Shown piece after piece: positions 63,701 through 64,000 of a stretch of DNA of 64,000 nucleotides. The translations under genes and the position numbers were made by a program. The notes under the pieces were generated by a model. The model was not told where the DNA came from, searched no databases, and saw only the letters and a list, made by a program, of their open reading frames with translations. How positions within the stretch are numbered: the stretch's first letter is position 1; each line of letters opens with the position of its first letter. Source of the stretch: Sapria himalayana (taxonomy: Eukaryota > Streptophyta > Magnoliopsida > Malpighiales > Rafflesiaceae); the NCBI GenBank assembly GCA_029783825.1, contig JAREIK010018567.1:1-64000 (forward strand), read 5' to 3'.

Positions 63701-64000
63701 ATGTAAACTCAATATAAATAATTTTATTAATGGATATTATAATAATGATCAATAAAAAATTAATAAACAATTATTAATAAGAATTATATAAATTAAAATT
63801 TAACTACAAAATCTAAAATAATTCAAAATAAAAATAAAATATATTACTAAATAATAAATTTTTGTTTTTAAAATGTTGCCGCTTTTTATAATGATTTATA
63901 TTCTTTTTGATGAAAAATAAATTATTTAATTTAGATCTGTCTCACTAATAATTTATTTTGTAATTAATATTTCTATAAAAATAAACTGATAAAAAATTAA
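57754..64000 (+). repeat. A+T-rich satellite array, block 5 (+ orientation)
   Basis: The satellite resumes in the G-containing segment directly after GTGGTGCAGCAGTAT. Cores lie near 57881, 58471, 58869, 59610 (degenerate), 60139, 60720, 61311, 61895, 62498, 63030 and 63612. Type-C marks lie near 59985 and 62875. The pattern of the last monomers resembles 49400-53600, consistent with another higher-order period. The array runs off the end of the window. No gene is seen. Confidence 0.9.
58689..58731. repeat. Hairpin: 19-bp inverted repeat with 5-base loop
   Basis: AAATACTTAAACCTTTAAA is followed, after GATAG, by TTTAAATGTTTAAGTATTT, its reverse complement with one mismatch. The left arm is the usual satellite string TTTAAAGGTTTAAGTATTT in flipped orientation. 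It sits in a rearranged patch (58585-58740). Confidence 0.85.

Noticed and set aside
1..64000. Organellar DNA, because of the very high A+T content.
   Set aside because: No rRNA, tRNA, photosynthetic or respiratory gene is present, and the sequence is tandem satellite with a nuclear-type hAT element.

Overview
The window looks like heterochromatin from a flowering plant. About 85% of it is an extremely A+T-rich tandem satellite. It also contains three decayed copies of one plant-type hAT (Ac-superfamily) DNA transposon, a short degenerate array of the plant telomere heptamer TTTAGGG, and one island of non-satellite DNA. I see no intact protein-coding gene, tRNA, rRNA or CRISPR. The species cannot be named from the sequence.

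Layout: 1-12390 satellite (+); 12391-16096 hAT copy 1, both ends present; 16097-27546 satellite (+); 27547-30591 hAT copy 2, 3' end lost; 30592-30890 a scrambled junction; 30891-37587 satellite in inverted orientation; 37588-43592 satellite (+); 43593-46845 hAT copy 3, both ends present but internally deleted; 46846-55299 satellite (+); 55300-57753 non-satellite island; 57754-64000 satellite (+).

The satellite monomer is about 590 bp (type A). A type of about 740 bp (B) carries an internal duplication of about 150 bp, and a type of about 535 bp (C) has an internal deletion. Each full monomer has a dyad-symmetric core around GGTTATAACC and an 80-90 bp G-containing segment resembling degenerate TTTAGG repeats. 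Monomer variants recur in the same order about 15-16 kb apart, so the array is a higher-order repeat. The hAT element is part of that unit: all three copies sit at the same target octamer (GCATTTAG) in the same monomer context. This indicates one insertion followed by amplification of the whole block.

The hAT copies all encode a recognisable transposase (BED finger, RNase H-like catalytic core, C-terminal dimerisation region), and all are broken by stops, frameshifts or deletions. The main observations are the shared insertion site, a likely gene-conversion tract between copies 1 and 2, a roughly 7 kb inversion with a scrambled edge, clustering of breakpoints in the G-containing segment, and the conserved dyad, including one copy changed symmetrically in both arms. 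All identities and periods were read by eye and are approximate.
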